64,000 bases of DNA from Distichodus sexfasciatus (lineage: Eukaryota > Chordata > Actinopteri > Characiformes > Distichodontidae): positions 1,868,340 to 1,932,339 of the forward strand of contig JAVGVS010000025.1 of NCBI GenBank assembly GCA_032718565.1, given 5' to 3'. The first letter of the stretch is position 1. The number at the start of each line of letters is the position of its first letter. Below, one piece after another: positions 34,171-44,169 of the stretch. The notes below the pieces were generated by a model. It was not told the DNA's origin, ran no database searches, and saw only the letters and a program-made list of their open reading frames with translations. The translations under genes were made by a program, and so were the position numbers.

Positions 34171-34543
34171 CTAAGGGTCGACCGATTATCGGCCGGGCCG
34201 ATTATCTGGGGGCGATATTAGGCATTTTGCCGATTAGCGGTATCGGTGTTTAATTTTGACCATCACCAATATTACAGTGCCGTTTGCTCTCGAGTTGCTT
34301 CTTTATTTAATGTCCCGCACAAAACAGTCTCTAATTGGCTATATGTCACACGAGTAGTAGCCAATCAACGATAAAGCCTTGTCACTCGCCCCACACTCAC
34401 ACACGGAGAATGAGAAGAGGAGAGAGCAGAGTTTCAGCTGAGCTTGGTGTTTGTAAAATTCTAAATTTAGACATATCGGCCCCATAAACTAGCAATAATC
34501 GGTATCGATATCAGCCCTGAAAAAACAATATCGGTCAACCTCT
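34171..34543. mobile_element. Non-autonomous hAT-type transposon CTAAGGGTCGACCGATTATC
   Basis: The left end GGGTCGACCGATTATCGG is mirrored by the right end AATATCGGTCAACCTCT. Flanks GGTACAGA (34163-34170) and GGTACATA (34544-34551) match at 7 of 8 positions. 373 bp, non-coding. Confidence 0.85.
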
Positions 34544-34551
34544 GGTACATA

Positions 34552-35180
34552 ACCTCCTTTTTTGCCTCACAGAGTACATTTATGATGCAATGAGAATTCC
34601 TTGTTACTGGAAACACCACTGATTATCTGGACATTTGAGCACCTGTTTGGTGCTGATGTCTTGTGTGAGTGGAGTTGGGGTCAAACTCTGAGCTGAAACA
34701 GAAACATCACAAGGCTCTCAAGCCCAAGTTTCTTCAGACCACTCGTCATTATGAAACAGTACTGAGCAAAAGTCACCCTTCATTTCTACATGTTTTGCTT
34801 CCAAAGAGCCAGACATTCAGAGCTGTAAGTCATTTTTTCTAAGAGCGTCTGAAAAATGCCGTGAATGTAAACCTTCCTGTAAAACGTCTGATCAGTGAAA
34901 GTGACCTGACTTCAATCAGGAAAAGCCAGGCATATGAATGTTTTATTTGATGAAAGGCAGTCCACTCACTTCCCTCAGACCATTAAAAAGTGTATGTCAT
35001 CAAATATTCACCACACTGTGGTGCATACGCCAGTCTGGGGCTTGTGCTTGTAAAATAGGGGGAGTTTGTGTTGGCGGTGGCTGTGGTGAGGGACTTTACA
35101 CGCACGCAGTAAAGAGGTGAGGAATATCCCAGTGGTGAATTAGCACAAGGGTCGTGGTGAGAGGATGACAATAATATTAA
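34552..35180. other. Intron sequence, nothing recognised
   Basis: AT/GC-balanced, no splice-bounded frame, no clear repeat. Confidence 0.45.
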
Positions 35181-35418
35181 GTGAGTGACTATTTGTCACT
35201 GAGAACACAGCACAGCACAGCACACAGTGCACCACAACCAAATGTGACTTCCGCATTTGACCCATCCGTGAAGGAGCAGTGGGCAGCTGACATGGGGAGC
35301 AGTGCTTGGGGACTGGATCTTGCCCATGAGTACCTCAGTGGTACCTTTACCGATCTGGAATTCGAACCTGCGACTTTCTGATCACAGGGTCAACTCCCTA
35401 GCCATTACGTTACCAGCT
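35181..35418 (-). mobile_element. V-SINE-like copy, full length
   Basis: Tail GAGTGACTATTTGTCACTG, core, B box (AATTCGAACC) and A-box end ATTACGTTACCAGC all present. Confidence 0.9.
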
Positions 35419-36572
35419 ATCCAATGACCAGTGAATATGTTAATACTAAGGCTGGGAATGTTTCAGTGTTTTAATCTGTAAACCTTACGTGTTTCACGAC
35501 TGAAGTCTAGGGTAATGGTCAACAGGTTTCTACTTAACGCATGCCTGTAAACATTTATTACAGAGAATAAGTAGCCTGTTCACCGTGTCTATGTAGTTTT
35601 GGGATATTCCGCCGACGGCTTGCGCTCGTGTGAAACATCATTACAAAGCAGACTCAACGGACTGAAAGGTGCACATCAGGTGATGGGTGAGAAGAAATTT
35701 GAACGACAAATTTGTGTAATATGTTTCCAAAAGGAAACTTACTCATGAAAGCACAAGCAGCCGGTATAGCAGATGTTACTTTGTAACTGTTCTTTATGTG
35801 TTTGTCTGCTAACTAAGCCCATAGTTCATTATGCAAACGAATTGGAAGTTGTGAATAAGTCGCAAGTTCAGCCTTGTGTGTTGTGAGGAGGACGGGGCGC
35901 AGAAGAAGAAGTACTTCCGTTTTCAGACATCGAAAATACGTCTGTTTTGTTGTTTTTGAGCTATTATACTTTCATTATTTGAATCACAAGGAAGTCCATA
36001 AAAGTATGTGTAATTTTAAGTTTATGACGGCTATTTGTTACCATAGAATTAAAAAATACGTTATTTTCCCTCGTTTTATTCTTTAATCAAAAATCAAAAT
36101 CTGAAAATTCCTTTCATTTTCGTTTTTTCAAAAAAACAAAAAAACAAACCAATATTCATATTCCATTTAGGGCTGAAAATGGGAAATCAGAAAACAACTC
36201 ATGATTTGTTTTTTCTAATTAATATTAGTTTTTAACTAATATTGAAAAAAGACATGATTGGGTTTGGTTTTACTGTGAGAATGAACTGACTGCTTTTAAC
36301 TTAGACAAGAGACAATAAATAAAAAGGGAGTTTATAACACTTTATTTTTTACCTTAATGATGCATTTGCAATGGACAATGGTTTTGGAAATGAATAATGG
36401 AAAAGTATTTGACTTTCGGTTCTAATATGAAAAACATATGAATAAATGACGTGTTAATTGTGATTCATTGCTCCGGTAAAGGTGTTGCATTATTTTAAAC
36501 GATTTCCAGCACTAGAAGAAGACCCAGGCTCCCTGTGATTGGTTGGAGGAGGAGAAAAGTGGCGTGACTGAC
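35419..36572. other. Intron sequence with an old AT-rich transposon fragment
   Basis: From about 35880 (GAAGTACTTCCGTTTTCAGA, AAAATACGTCTG) to about 36250 the words resemble a common fish DNA-transposon relic; AAAATGGGAAATCAGAAAA also occurs at about 16001. No exon. The last ~130 bases before 36573 are the intron start that is duplicated at 37330-37417. Confidence 0.4.
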
Positions 36573-36681
36573 CTGACGGCGGCTGTTCGACTGCCGATGG
36601 GGTTGATGGGAAGGGGTCGGATTCCTGGGAAGAGGCGTTGGCTCACCATGCGAGCTCCGTTCTGAATCACTCCCTGAGGGA
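36573..36681 (-). CDS. foxn3: foxn3 internal coding exon (after the forkhead domain)
   Basis: 109 nt on the minus strand between a CTCTTGTGCAG acceptor and a GTCAG|GTCAGT donor. Two bases (TC) complete the preceding codon, probably Phe as in human FOXN3. Then 35 codons begin PQGVIQNGAR, continue with RLFPGIRPLPINPIG and end RTAAV. The last two bases (AG) join the G of the terminal exon to give Arg. The peptide aligns with the human segment ...PPGVIQNGARVLSRG... after the forkhead domain, a region subject to alternative splicing in mammals. A decayed partial duplicate lies 0.8 kb upstream in transcript sense (37418-37463). Confidence 0.96.
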
Positions 36682-36747
36682 CTGCACAAGAGACAAGGAG
36701 AAAATGGCCATTAATGTGTGTACATGAGGTCTACAACAGCGACAGAT

Positions 36748-36775
36748 ACACACACACACACACACACACACACAC
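36748..36775. repeat. (CA)n microsatellite
   Basis: Fourteen uninterrupted units, about 65 bp inside the intron from the 36573-36681 exon acceptor. Confidence 0.95.
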
Positions 36776-37224
36776 TCGCTATCGTCCCATAGCTATACAG
36801 TTGCATGTGAGGCCATATTATTCATCTGTAATCACAGATGCCACCGTGATGAATGTTGGTCATAAACAGACATACCAAGCGTAGTCGACAGTAATGCATT
36901 CAGAATAAATCTGCGGATGAAGAAAATATTGATTCATTTTAAAGCCACTGCGCCCCATTTGATCATCACGACCCGAACAATTTTGGTGCCATTAGTGCGC
37001 CCCGTTAAAATACTTTCAAGTCTCCGCTTTCCACATCACAAGCATGCGCAGTAGAAGCTTCGCCTGTCTCATCTTCCTGATCTAAATACATCAGAATTCC
37101 AGTTTAGGACAGCAGGATCGTTTTTTTTCACTCTCACACAACATATTTTACAGCTTGTCGAAGTGGAAGAGGGACATTCAGAGGCACGGCGCAGAAAGCT
37201 AGTCGGCAAATGACAGAACAAAGA
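36776..37224. other. foxn3 intron sequence, nothing recognised
   Basis: No exon or repeat terminus seen. Confidence 0.4.
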
Positions 37225-37690
37225 CAAAAAGAAGAGTGCAACAAAATGATCATTATATTTCCCACCACATGTTAAACGTGTTGCTACAAAACCTTGCAAA
37301 ACACAAAATGATGTCATATGTGACTTCATCATGATTCATTGCACTAATTTCCAGTAATGTGAGGAATGCCAGGGCCGTCTGTGATTGGTGGAGGAGGAGG
37401 AAAGGGGCGGAGTTGACCTGACAGTGGCTGTTCGGGATGGAAACGATCAGTGACCATGTGAAACTGGGGGCATTTCGAAGATTATTTGCTTAAGCAAATT
37501 TGTAACTTAGCAAATGTGTAACATGATATTGCAAAAACAAATAACTGTTGTTGAAATGACATTTATTGTTAAAGTTGTCATGTGCTGTTAATGTGAAAAT
37601 AATCTTTTGCAAATTCTTTTCTAAATGCAAAAGTAATACAACTGAAAATCTGTTATGGGCAAAGTCACAGAGTCGTTGTTAATATACACA
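37225..37690 (+). repeat. Repeat N, copy 3, containing an exon-derived insert
   Basis: Left part (37225-37310): GCAACAAAATGATCATTATA, CCCACCACATGTTAAACGTG, TTGCTACAAAACCTTGCAAA. Right part (37480-37690): GTTAAAGTTGTCATGTGCTG, TGTTATGGGCAAAGTCACAG. Between them lies sequence homologous to the foxn3 exon and its intron, which the other copies lack. Confidence 0.7.
37418..37463 (-). pseudogene. foxn3: Decayed duplicate of the foxn3 109-nt exon
   Basis: On the minus strand GAACAGCCACTGTCAG|GTCAAC repeats the 3' end and donor of the real exon (GAACAGCCGCCGTCAG|GTCAGT). Further upstream, CATGGTCACTGATCGTTTCC matches CATGGTGAGCCAACGCC of the exon; the middle is deleted. The neighbouring intron is duplicated too: CTGTGATTGGTGGAGGAGGA matches CTGTGATTGGTTGGAGGAGG. 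A CCCCAG precedes the block, giving a 46-nt exon-like unit, but the frame corresponding to foxn3 holds a TGA, so it cannot serve as a normal alternative exon. Confidence 0.75.
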
Positions 37691-37930
37691 CTCACACTCA
37701 CTTTACTGTGGTTTGCATCAAGTGGAATTATTAGATTTGGTTTTGCAGCTCAGACTCAGGCTTCATGACTCTTTAAATGCATCACAGACACCATCGACTG
37801 GGTCCAGATCTGTAAAGACCAAGAGATGTTTCCACTCCACGTGGCTTTGGAAATGTCCGGATATTAAAATGCACGATTAAATTAAAGGCAAATTTTTTAA
37901 AAATTAAGAAAAGGGGCCGTGCTAAAATAA

Positions 37931-38301
37931 CAGTCAGTCATTATCTAAACCGCTTAAAGCCAGCTGGGGTCACGGAGGGACCGGAGCCTATCCCGGAAAC
38001 TTTCGGGCGCAAGGCAGGGAACAACCCTGGGCAGGCGCCAACACACCGCAGGGCACATACACACTCACACAGTGACACACACATTCACACCTTACGGGGC
38101 CAATTTGGAGTCGCCAATTAACCTATAGTGCATGCCTTTGGGCTGTGGGAGGAAACCAGAGCGCCCGGAGGAAACCCACGCAAACACGGGGAGAGCATGC
38201 AAACTCCACACAGGGAGACCCTACGGCCGTCCCGGGGGTTCGAACCCAGGACCTTCTCGCTGTGAGGCAGCAGCGCTAACCACTACGCCACCGTGCCGCC
38301 C
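37931..38301 (-). mobile_element. GGCGGCACGGTGG-type tRNA-derived SINE, full length with target-site duplication
   Basis: On the minus strand it starts GGGCGGCACGGTGGCGTAGT, has A and B boxes (GTAGTGGTTAGC, GGTTCGAACCC), and a 3' body with TTTCCTCCGGGCGCTCTGG and GATAGGCTCCGGTCCC up to the end AATGACTGACTG. GCTAAAA occurs just outside both ends (37921-37927 and 38302-38308). It is the reference copy for the truncated relatives at 28403, 33352, 39718 and 60416. Confidence 0.93.
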
Positions 38302-39429
38302 GCTAAAACACAGGTGCTTAATTATTAAAGGCTGGAATTAGGTTCTGACATAAGACTGGAATGTTCGCTGTGTTCTGTCCTGTCCTGTAGAAATTAGAAC
38401 TGAATTCCGCACAAACATGCATGCAATACAATTTGCGCAAGAGCGCTTGATCCTGTTTTTATCTCAGAACAAGTCTCAAATAAGAAACACTGGCAAATGT
38501 CAGAATCTTCTAGCAAACTGCATAAGCGGCTTTTAAGAACTAATTTCTTCTTATTAACGGTTGTCGAATGAGGCCCACTGTTTGCGTAAAGGCGTCACTG
38601 CTTTTCACGGTCACACTTTCTAACCCCAAACTAGTTTGAAACCACATTCTTTACTCACACACTGGCATTTCAAACCCTGGTCCACTGGAAATGGCCAAAA
38701 GTCTGTTTTCAAGAGTTAGGCTCTGACATAAAGAGATGTGACAGCTCTTGCTCTGCGCAGATCTCCGAGCGCAGCGTCGTCGTCATCTCACCCTGCGCGA
38801 GATACGCACCCTGATTGAAAGCAGATGGCGAGCGCGGGAATGGCGACGTCCGCTCGGGATCCACCGCGCCGTTGCCTGTTAGGAAGAAGCATTGTTGCCT
38901 TGGCAACCATATTTCCCTCTCTCTCTTACCCCCCTCAACTTTCCCAGCCCTGCACGTGTGCCATGCTTGTGGAATACGGAGGTGACAGTGAGCCGGAGCA
39001 GTGCCGTTTGAGGAGAACAGCTGTTTCAACCGCCCAACCCTAACCCCACCACCGTCCTCACCCCCTCTACCCACCTGGAGGGACTCCCCCTGCCCCAATG
39101 AGGTGAAGTGGCACACTCACCGTGGCAACGGATTCAGCGAGCCGGTGATGCAAAAGGACAGAGGAAAGTGTCACTTCTCTCCCCACCCCCAACTGGAGTT
39201 CGCTCCAGCGTACGCAGAGTGCATCATGCAGCCGGACTAGCCATAGGAAATGACAGCAGCAAACAAAAAGGTAGGCCCGGAAATCCTTCGCCACACCATG
39301 CCATGCCAGATGCCTCCAGTGTTGGAGACACGATAAACTAAATCTTTTTGAGTGCATAACCGTTTCAGAGTAAAGGCCTCACCGCTGCAATTTAGTATGT
39401 ATGTTAACTTAGTCTGATCCCTTACAAAA
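38302..39429. other. foxn3 intron, partly unique and GC-richer (38720-39250)
   Basis: The block around 38730-39060 is CpG-containing, repeat-free and carries the X-box at 38894. Open frames exist on both strands without splice sites that join them. Possible regulatory element. Confidence 0.3.
38894..38907. promoter_or_regulatory. RFX X-box, perfect palindromic half-sites
   Basis: GTTGCCTTGGCAAC is two exact inverted GTTGCC half-sites with a 2-bp spacer, the optimal RFX arrangement. It sits in the unique GC-richer block of the intron. Confidence 0.55.
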
Positions 39430-39715
39430 ATAAAATGTTCGCTTCAAATTTGTGGTTAATTTGTGGTGAACAGTGGAGTTTGCCCGAATATATTGCCACA
39501 TGTTTGCCAAACTTGCAGCAATGTTCTGGCAATAATGTCAAATTGCCACTAGTGGTAAATGTATTTGCCAGGTGCATAAGTTTTCCTCATACTTTGCCAA
39601 AAGTCCAGCACACGTTTGCCGCAAACCTAAATTGCATGTAAAAATATGACGTTGCTGCAAATTTGCCGTCAAAGTTTTGCCAGAAGCCTTACATTTTTGC
39701 AGCACTACCCCGCCA
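39430..39715. repeat. TTTGCC/GGCAAA-rich dispersed repeat
   Basis: More than ten TTGCCA, TTTGCC or GGCAA words in both orientations within 290 bp (ATATTGCCACATGTTTGCCA, AATTGCCACTAGTGGTAAAT, ATTTGCCGTCAAAGTTTTGC). This resembles a self-complementary MITE. Termini not defined. Confidence 0.5.
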
Positions 39716-39717
39716 CA

Positions 39718-39990
39718 TGGTCTGGCCATAGGGCCTTTCTGTGTGGAGTTTGCTCTCTCCCCGTGTTCGTGATGGTTTTCTCCAGGCGCTCCGGTTTCCT
39801 CCCACAGTGCAAAAGCATGCACTATAGATTGACTGGTGAATCTAAACTGCCTCCGTAACGCGTGACTGAGAGTGTGACTGTGTGAGTGCGTGTGCCTTGT
39901 GGTGTGTTGCCGCCCGCTCAGGGGTGGTCCCCGGCTTGTGCTCGTAGTCCCGGGATAGCCTCCGGTCCCCGCGACCCTGATGGGCATTAA
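39718..39990 (+). mobile_element. GGCGGCACGGTGG-type SINE, 5'-truncated
   Basis: Starts inside the body (GGGCCTTTCTGTGTGGAGTT) and runs through GCTCCGGTTTCCTCCCACAG and GGGATAGCCTCCGGTCCCCG to the AATGAATGAATTAATGAATC end. The tRNA head is missing. Confidence 0.85.
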
Positions 39991-40055
39991 ACGGTTCAAA
40001 AATGAATGAATTAATGAATCTTTTTATTTCCTCTTTTTTACATTTCGTCTTCTCT

Positions 40056-40212
40056 TACAGCACTTAGCACACTCTTATCTAGAACCACTTTGTGTTTTCT
40101 TCAGGACCAGGTTTTTGTGGTTCAGGAGCCCAGTGGTGGCAGTGCTAGCTTTAGAACAGAGCTGGATTTGGTTCATAGACAAGTACCTTACCACTAGGCC
40201 ACAACGACCCAC
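40056..40212 (-). mobile_element. tRNA-derived SINE with L2-type tail, diverged
   Basis: CACTTAGCACACTCTTATCT is the inverted LINE-like tail. The other end, AAGTACCTTACCACTAGGCC, is the inverted A-box head (GGCCTAGTGGTAAGG on the minus strand). Confidence 0.6.
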
Positions 40213-40454
40213 TCACTTCTAAAATGCTTCTCTCACTTCTCAAGAACATGCTTAAATTGCACAGGCTCGGTATCTGGTTGTGGTATAAGACGGGAGTGTT
40301 TGGTGCTGGAGTAACGCTGCACTTACACAACAGCAGGGGACCGAAGTGAGTCCTACAAGGCACAGGCTGCTGTACAAATACACACAGTGCGAAACAACAA
40401 GCATCAGCTGCTCTGCAAACAACAAAGCAGCCTAAAGCTGCTGCGAAGGGAGGG

Positions 40455-40750
40455 GAGAACTCTCGCTCTTTTTCTTTCTCTCTTTCTCTCGCGCCGTCTC
40501 TCTCTCTGCAGCGGTCAGGGCCCGTGGGCAGAGGGCCCGGCCCTTTTGCTGAGTGCAGTGAGCGAGCCGACACCACTGGGCTATTCTCTCTATCCTCCTT
40601 CTCTCATGCGAATTAATGTCCCGGGCAGATGGCCCTGGAAACAGACGCTCTGTACCATCAATCTGCAGAGCAAGAGCGTCTTTCACTGAGTGAACAGCGC
40701 TCTCTCTTTCTCTCTCCCTCTCGTGCTCCCTCCCTCCTTCCCTCCAGGGA
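40455..40750. repeat. Two CT-rich tracts
   Basis: Pyrimidine-rich runs at about 40459-40510 and 40695-40747 in otherwise mixed sequence. Frames rich in Ser/Leu or Arg/Glu derive from them. Confidence 0.75.
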
Positions 40751-41137
40751 AAGCAAACCACACTCAAATGTCCTCGATGCTGAAAAAGGACCATATGATA
40801 ATAATGTGCATGAAGTAAAATGCGTCTTTACTGCTGACTCCGTGATGACATTTAAAAACAGAAGCGAAGCCTACTTGCGTTTATTTTCAATCACCTTTGA
40901 CTCTCCTTCAGCTGCTCTTATGTGCACCTTTTCGAGAAGCCATGCCCAAATAAAATACACGCTAAATGGTACAGGCTTAGAATCTGGCTTTGCTTTATTA
41001 TAAGTCCTGTAAAACTTAAGGCAAGCTTTGTAGCGGAAGTTACTTTGACCTTTTTGAATATTTTATTATATAGCAGATTATCTGCAAACCACTGGGCATC
41101 ATATTCCAAACAGAAGCTTTTTCTTTTGGAAGTGGAA

Positions 41138-41370
41138 GTGAGTGATTATTTGTCATTGTGAACACACCACAGCACAGCACACAGTACACCACAACCAAAT
41201 GTGACCTCTGCATTTGACCCATCCCTGAGGGAGCAGTGGGCAGCTGACATGGGCAGCACCTGGGGAGCTGTGCTTGGGGACGGTACCTTGCTCATGAGTA
41301 CCTCAGTGGTATCTTTACCAGTCCGGGATTTGATCTGGCGACCTTCTGATCATAGGGCGAACTATCAACA
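41138..41370 (-). mobile_element. V-SINE-like copy, nearly full length
   Basis: Intact tail, core (GCTTGGGGACGGTACCTTGC) and decayed B box (GATTTGATCTGG); the outermost head is degraded. Confidence 0.88.
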
Positions 41371-41374
41371 GCCA

Positions 41375-41470
41375 TGTATGTAACGTGACAATGTTGTTTG
41401 TGATATTTGTCTTTTCACAAGTTATTATATCTACACCTTTAAGGTGTGGTGGCTAATATAACCACAATAG
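41375..41470 (+). repeat. Repeat N, copy 4 (fragment)
   Basis: GTTTGTGATATTTGTCTTTTCACAAG followed by TTATTATATCTACACCTTTAAG matches the middle part of the other N copies. Both sides abut SINEs, which probably destroyed the rest. Confidence 0.5.
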
Positions 41471-41490
41471 TTACCAGTTTTAACAATAAC

Positions 41491-41675
41491 GGTTGGTAGT
41501 GTAACGGTTGGGCGTTCGCTCTGTGATCAGAAGGTCGTCGGTTCGAATCCCGGAGCGGTAAAGGTACCACTGAGGTACTCATAAGCGACGTACCGTCCCA
41601 AGTGCTGCTCTCCGGGTGCTGATAAAGAAAGCAGCTCCTACAGCTCCAACTCCCTAGCTGTTAGCCTACCAACTG
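41491..41675 (+). mobile_element. V-SINE-like copy ending in an inverted head
   Basis: Plus-strand head and core (GGTTGGTAGTGTAACGG, GGTTCGAATCCC, GGTACCACTGAGGTACTCAT) to about 41637. Then TCCCTAGCTGTTAGCCTACC-AACTG follows, which is the tRNA head in the opposite orientation. The result is a head-to-head composite. Confidence 0.75.
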
Positions 41676-42628
41676 ACATTATGACATTTAAGTTACATTT
41701 ATTATTACATTATAAACTGTAGAACTGAAATAAAACCCTATTAACTACAATATAATTTTAGCTTTTTGGTCTTTGTAGATCATGAATGTCAGAACCTTGG
41801 TGAAAACTGTACAAGTCAGTGTTAAGAACAAACCTATTTAGAACGGTTGGTTAATGACGCCCAAAATTCATATGAAGGTAGTGTCTCGTCCTTTCATGGC
41901 TGCGTGTTCCAATATCAAACTAAACTGAAACTATGTGCTTTGCTTGAACACTCATTTAGCCCAAACTCATTCGTCCAGCGGGGAGACTGCGGATAGCAGA
42001 AGACGATCTGAGCAAGAAACTGCAGTTCAGCTCCTTTCCAGCTCTCCAGACACCTCTCGAGTCATTTACCTCATTAAAATAAAGAGTGACTTTGAGACTA
42101 ATATAGCTTCATACTGGTGACTTTCCTTCAGCTGCTCCACCCTTGAGTCTTCCAGATCAGCACTGTGTTAAAAAAAGAAACTGTACGGATTGGAGAAAGA
42201 GTTCAGTTTTAGTTCTGGTTTCCCAGAGCTGTTTTTATTTTACCGTGCATATGAGCAGCCGGCGTGTCTGGAGTGCGTGCTGAGCTCTATTGACAGGGTC
42301 CCGCTCCTCGGGCGATCTAAGCTCTTTGGCAAAGGAGGTCTTAAAACGTCTCTTTAATGGCGTCTCTCTCTCTGACAGAAGAGCCTGAGAGTGCTCTCGG
42401 CTTTTGTTTGCTCACAATAAAGCGTGAGGCCAGCGGCAGCGTGAGCCGGGCCTTCGGGCCAAGGACACGCACCAATGGCTCTATGGTGGATGCTTTAACC
42501 ACACACTAAAGCAGGCGACGGCGTTCCGTTTTAAGGATCAAAGTATGATCAGAAAAAGATAACAGTAAAAGAGGGCACATATCCTCAAAAGAAGCGCTTC
42601 CAGTATATGGGGTGAGGTGGTCTATATG
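41676..42628. other. foxn3 intron, nothing recognised
   Basis: No exon; mostly unique. 42200-42500 is GC-richer (GCCGGCGTGTCTGGAGTGCG, GGCCAGCGGCAGCGTGAGCC) and could be regulatory. Confidence 0.4.
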
Positions 42629-42826
42629 GGGTGGTGGTCTAGTGGTTAGGACACTTGCCTCTGGAGCAAGAGGTTGTGGGTTCAAATTCTATCTTCAGCA
42701 TTGCCATCACTGGGTTCCTGAGCAAGACCCTTAATGTCAAGTTGTTCTCAGGGAAACTGTCCCAGACATTAGGAAATGTTAGTTGGTCTGGATGAGAGCG
42801 TCTGCCAAATGCTGTAAATGTAAATG
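42629..42826 (+). mobile_element. tRNA-derived SINE with L2-type tail, well preserved
   Basis: Head GGTGGTCTAGTGGTTAGGAC, B box GGTTCAAATTC, body GAGCAAGACCCTTAATGTC, and tail GAGAGCGTCTGCCAAATGCT-GTAAATGTAAATG, the end shared with fish L2-type LINEs that mobilise such SINEs. Related copies: 40056, 49876 and 61859. Confidence 0.88.
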
Positions 42827-42911
42827 CCATAAATCAGAAAATGCAAACTATGGGTCTCATTCCCCAACTCAAGAAGAATTTTGTTCTTAAAACCCACGTA
42901 CGCCATTCTCA

Positions 42912-43626
42912 CTAAGGCCATGTTTACACATGTTTACCTCTCCGTTTTCAAAAATATGCTCATTTACACCAGATCGTTTTTCCAAAAAGTATTCATTTAT
43001 ACGAATCTGCCCAAATACGCCGTCAAGAGCTATTATCAGCATGCCAAACCTACAGGGGGCAGTGTAACGAGAAGCATAAAGCCACGTGAGTCAATCAAAA
43101 TCCTGAAAAAACAAAACAACATATGACACGTAGGGCTGCCACCTGTCCCAGTTTGACCGAGACTGTCCTTCTTTTTAATGGTCTGTCCCAGGGGAAAATC
43201 ACTCTCCCAGGACACTGAATGTTATAGGTCAGATGTGTTTCCGCTTATCAGCAAAGTGATTGGTCGTGTTGACAAAATGTGCAGGTGGCAACTCTAATGA
43301 CATGATTTCCTGTTCCAATAATGATCAGCCAAACTAACTGTAATACAAATGTCGCGCCACTGACACTAATGCATTTTCTATCGTAATGTGACGTTTGAAA
43401 ACGTATAAGGTATTTAAGGCACGTACAAAATAGAACTAAGCTCGCCTGCGTTTTACTTGTTTGCACGGATCCACAGAACCCAGCATTTTGAAAAATCTTC
43501 ACTTCGGAGGGCGTTTTTAAACATATCCGTTTAAGGTGGCTAAACTCTGTTTATGTGTAAACGAAGGCCCAAACGTATAAAAAATGTGTGTTTATAAAAT
43601 ATCTAGATCGTGTAAACAAGCACTAA
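42912..43626. mobile_element. Transposon with CTAAGGCCATGTTTACAC termini
   Basis: The left end CTAAGGCCATGTTTACACAT is mirrored by a right end around GTGTAAACAAGCACTAA. Flanks CATTCTCA and GATTCTGA agree at 6 of 8 positions. 715 bp, non-coding. It contains a near-CTCF core at 43049-43062 (CCTACAGGGGGCAG). Confidence 0.55.
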
Positions 43627-44169
43627 GATTCTGACATCCGCCAATGTTTTCTTATTTCAAATTTTGTTCTGTAATAAGAACCGAATCTACAACCAGTGAA
43701 GAGTATTTTCTTCAACTCTGTGCTTTTAAGCTCCTAAACCTCCTCCAACACTGACACGCTCCTTTACCCCACGAGCAGGAGGTCAGAGGGCACAGGCAGA
43801 GCCGTCCAAGCGACTGAAGGAGTGTCCGGTTTGTTTACTGCTGCAGTCCAGAGACCAGCGCACGCCTCTGGGGCACGACGCAGCCTTTTCGGTGGGAAAA
43901 ACTCTAAAGGAGATAGTTCAACATTTTTGCTCCCGTGGTGGAATGTGTAGAGACAGTCTGCAATTGTGGCGAGACGTTAAGAGCTCGTCTTCGCAATGTA
44001 CGGATCAGACGCACTTCGTTGAAAGCAGAGCGGGATGTTTTCTGAAAGGGCAATTTGTGGAGCTTTGATATGGTGAATCTTTAATTCTGCCTGTAATGAG
44101 GAGCTATGGATTTTCACTTCATTCAGAATGGGAAGAAAACTTACACACACACACACATATCTACACAAA
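43627..44169. other. foxn3 intron, nothing recognised
   Basis: Repeat-free apart from a short CA run at about 44143-44157; no exon. Confidence 0.4.

Larger units (their letters stand above)
27690..36572 (-). other. foxn3: foxn3 intron between the two recognised coding exons
   Basis: 8,883 nt with a GTCAG|GTCAGT donor (high-coordinate end) and a TGTGTAACTAG acceptor (low-coordinate end). The phase is consistent on both sides. It is filled with SINEs, hAT-type elements and repeat N; the block at 32440-33010 is the only long repeat-free stretch. Confidence 0.9.

Noticed and set aside
42629..42705. tRNA-like head with A and B boxes
   Set aside because: It continues into a SINE body and an L2-type tail and lacks a full cloverleaf, so it is a retroposon, not a tRNA gene. 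The same holds for the heads of the other SINEs.
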